Source: an uncultured Ruminococcus sp. (GTDB lineage Bacteria > Bacillota > Clostridia > Oscillospirales > Acutalibacteraceae). Taken from it: a DNA stretch of 40,558 bases. How positions within the stretch are numbered: the stretch's first letter is position 1; each line of letters starts with the position of its first letter. The translations under genes were made by a program, and so were the position numbers. Location: the NCBI GenBank assembly GCA_902798365.1, contig CADBWP010000024.1, forward strand, positions 1 to 40,558, given 5' to 3'. Shown here piece by piece: positions 40,341-40,558 of this stretch. A model generated the notes under the pieces. The model saw only the letters and a program-made list of their open reading frames with translations, ran no database searches and had not been told where the DNA came from.

Positions 40341-40558
40341 TTATGCCCAGGAGCCCTCGAGATACTGGTCGCCCCAATCGCTGATGGTGTAGGTGCCGCC
40401 TGCCTGAACAACAAGGTCATCGGTCTGGTTCCACATTATGCCCTCCTCCCAAGAGGGGCCGCCTGTGGGATTCATTCTTACAAAGCAAACCTTGCTCTTA
40501 AGGCCGCTGAATACAACTGTGGGACCCTGTCCGCCGAGCACCCATGTGCCCTCCTGGT
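40341..40558 (-). CDS. C-terminal part of a secreted protein, possibly starch-binding
   Basis: The last 72 residues of a gene that enters from the right edge. The frame is open to the edge (EGTWVLGGQGPTVVFSG leads in), so the GTG at 40541 is not the real start. The sequence FVRMNPTGGPSWEEG, WNQTDDL and GTYTISDWGD is like a C-terminal beta-sandwich found on amylases and other exported proteins of ruminococci, where CBM26-type modules have similar spacing of W, N and G. The enzyme or protein it belongs to is not visible. Confidence 0.55.
   Translation of the reverse strand, partial: QEGTWVLGGQGPTVVFSGLKSKVCFVRMNPTGGPSWEEGIMWNQTDDLVVQAGGTYTISDWGDQYLEGSWA

Overview
The window reads as a piece of chromosome from a Gram-positive gut anaerobe of the class Clostridia, most like a starch-degrading Ruminococcus or relative. 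Grounds: ribosomal protein L27 carries the Firmicutes N-terminal extension and is encoded next to its Prp protease; leuA is controlled by a T-box; the gene orders rplU-prp-rpmA-obgE, cmk-plsC-ispH and glmU-prs-pth-mfd are typical of Firmicutes; and one secreted alpha-amylase and one decayed surface gene carry type I dockerins. The species is inferred, not shown. No tRNA, rRNA, CRISPR array or transposase gene was seen.

Layout. 1-4027 (minus): an operon rpiR-type regulator, YhiN-type flavoprotein, cmk, plsC, ispH; ispH runs off the left edge. 4206-5580 (plus): hisH-hisF from a divergent promoter. 5650-7860 (plus): an AT-richer accessory stretch with a RelB-type antitoxin, the C-terminal stump of its toxin, a 6S-like non-coding RNA candidate, a zinc-ribbon membrane protein and a DUF2085 protein. 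7793-10638 (minus): a lipoprotein alpha-amylase and an SseB-like gene. 10795-13520 (minus): L21 leader, rplU, prp, rpmA, obgE, mrnC. 13671-16131 (minus): two surface proteins, one possibly starch-binding and one with a cohesin-like domain. 16424-18360 (minus): a geranylgeranyl-reductase-type flavoprotein and a metallophosphoesterase. 18574-19997 (plus): a holin-endolysin pair with no prophage around it. 20036-22096 (plus): T-box and leuA. 22310-23700 (minus): bcp and a broken RCC1/dockerin gene. 23830-24120: MITE-like repeats. 24174-26801 (minus): ppdK. 27121-35524 (plus): glmU (uridylyltransferase domain only), prs, pth, mfd, a PrsA-like lipoprotein and a Gly/Gln-rich membrane protein. 35627-37684 (minus): an alpha-amylase with dockerin and CBM26-like module. 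37734-40156 (minus): a glycolipid glycosyltransferase coupled to a serpin lipoprotein. 40341-40558: the C-terminus of a further secreted protein.

How it fits together. Housekeeping modules (translation, wall and lipid precursors, nucleotides, repair) alternate with an extracellular starch theme: two GH13 amylases of the AmyE type, one kept on the cell as a lipoprotein and one that could dock to a scaffold; a wall-attached protein with a possible starch-binding domain; and a membrane-anchored protein whose ectodomain looks like a cohesin. Together these suggest an amylosome-like starch system resembling that of Ruminococcus bromii. The cohesin call is the weakest link and the most valuable to test. 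The other notable items are the 6S-like RNA at 6401-6613, the decapitated toxin, the single-domain GlmU, the holin-endolysin cassette and several repeat families.
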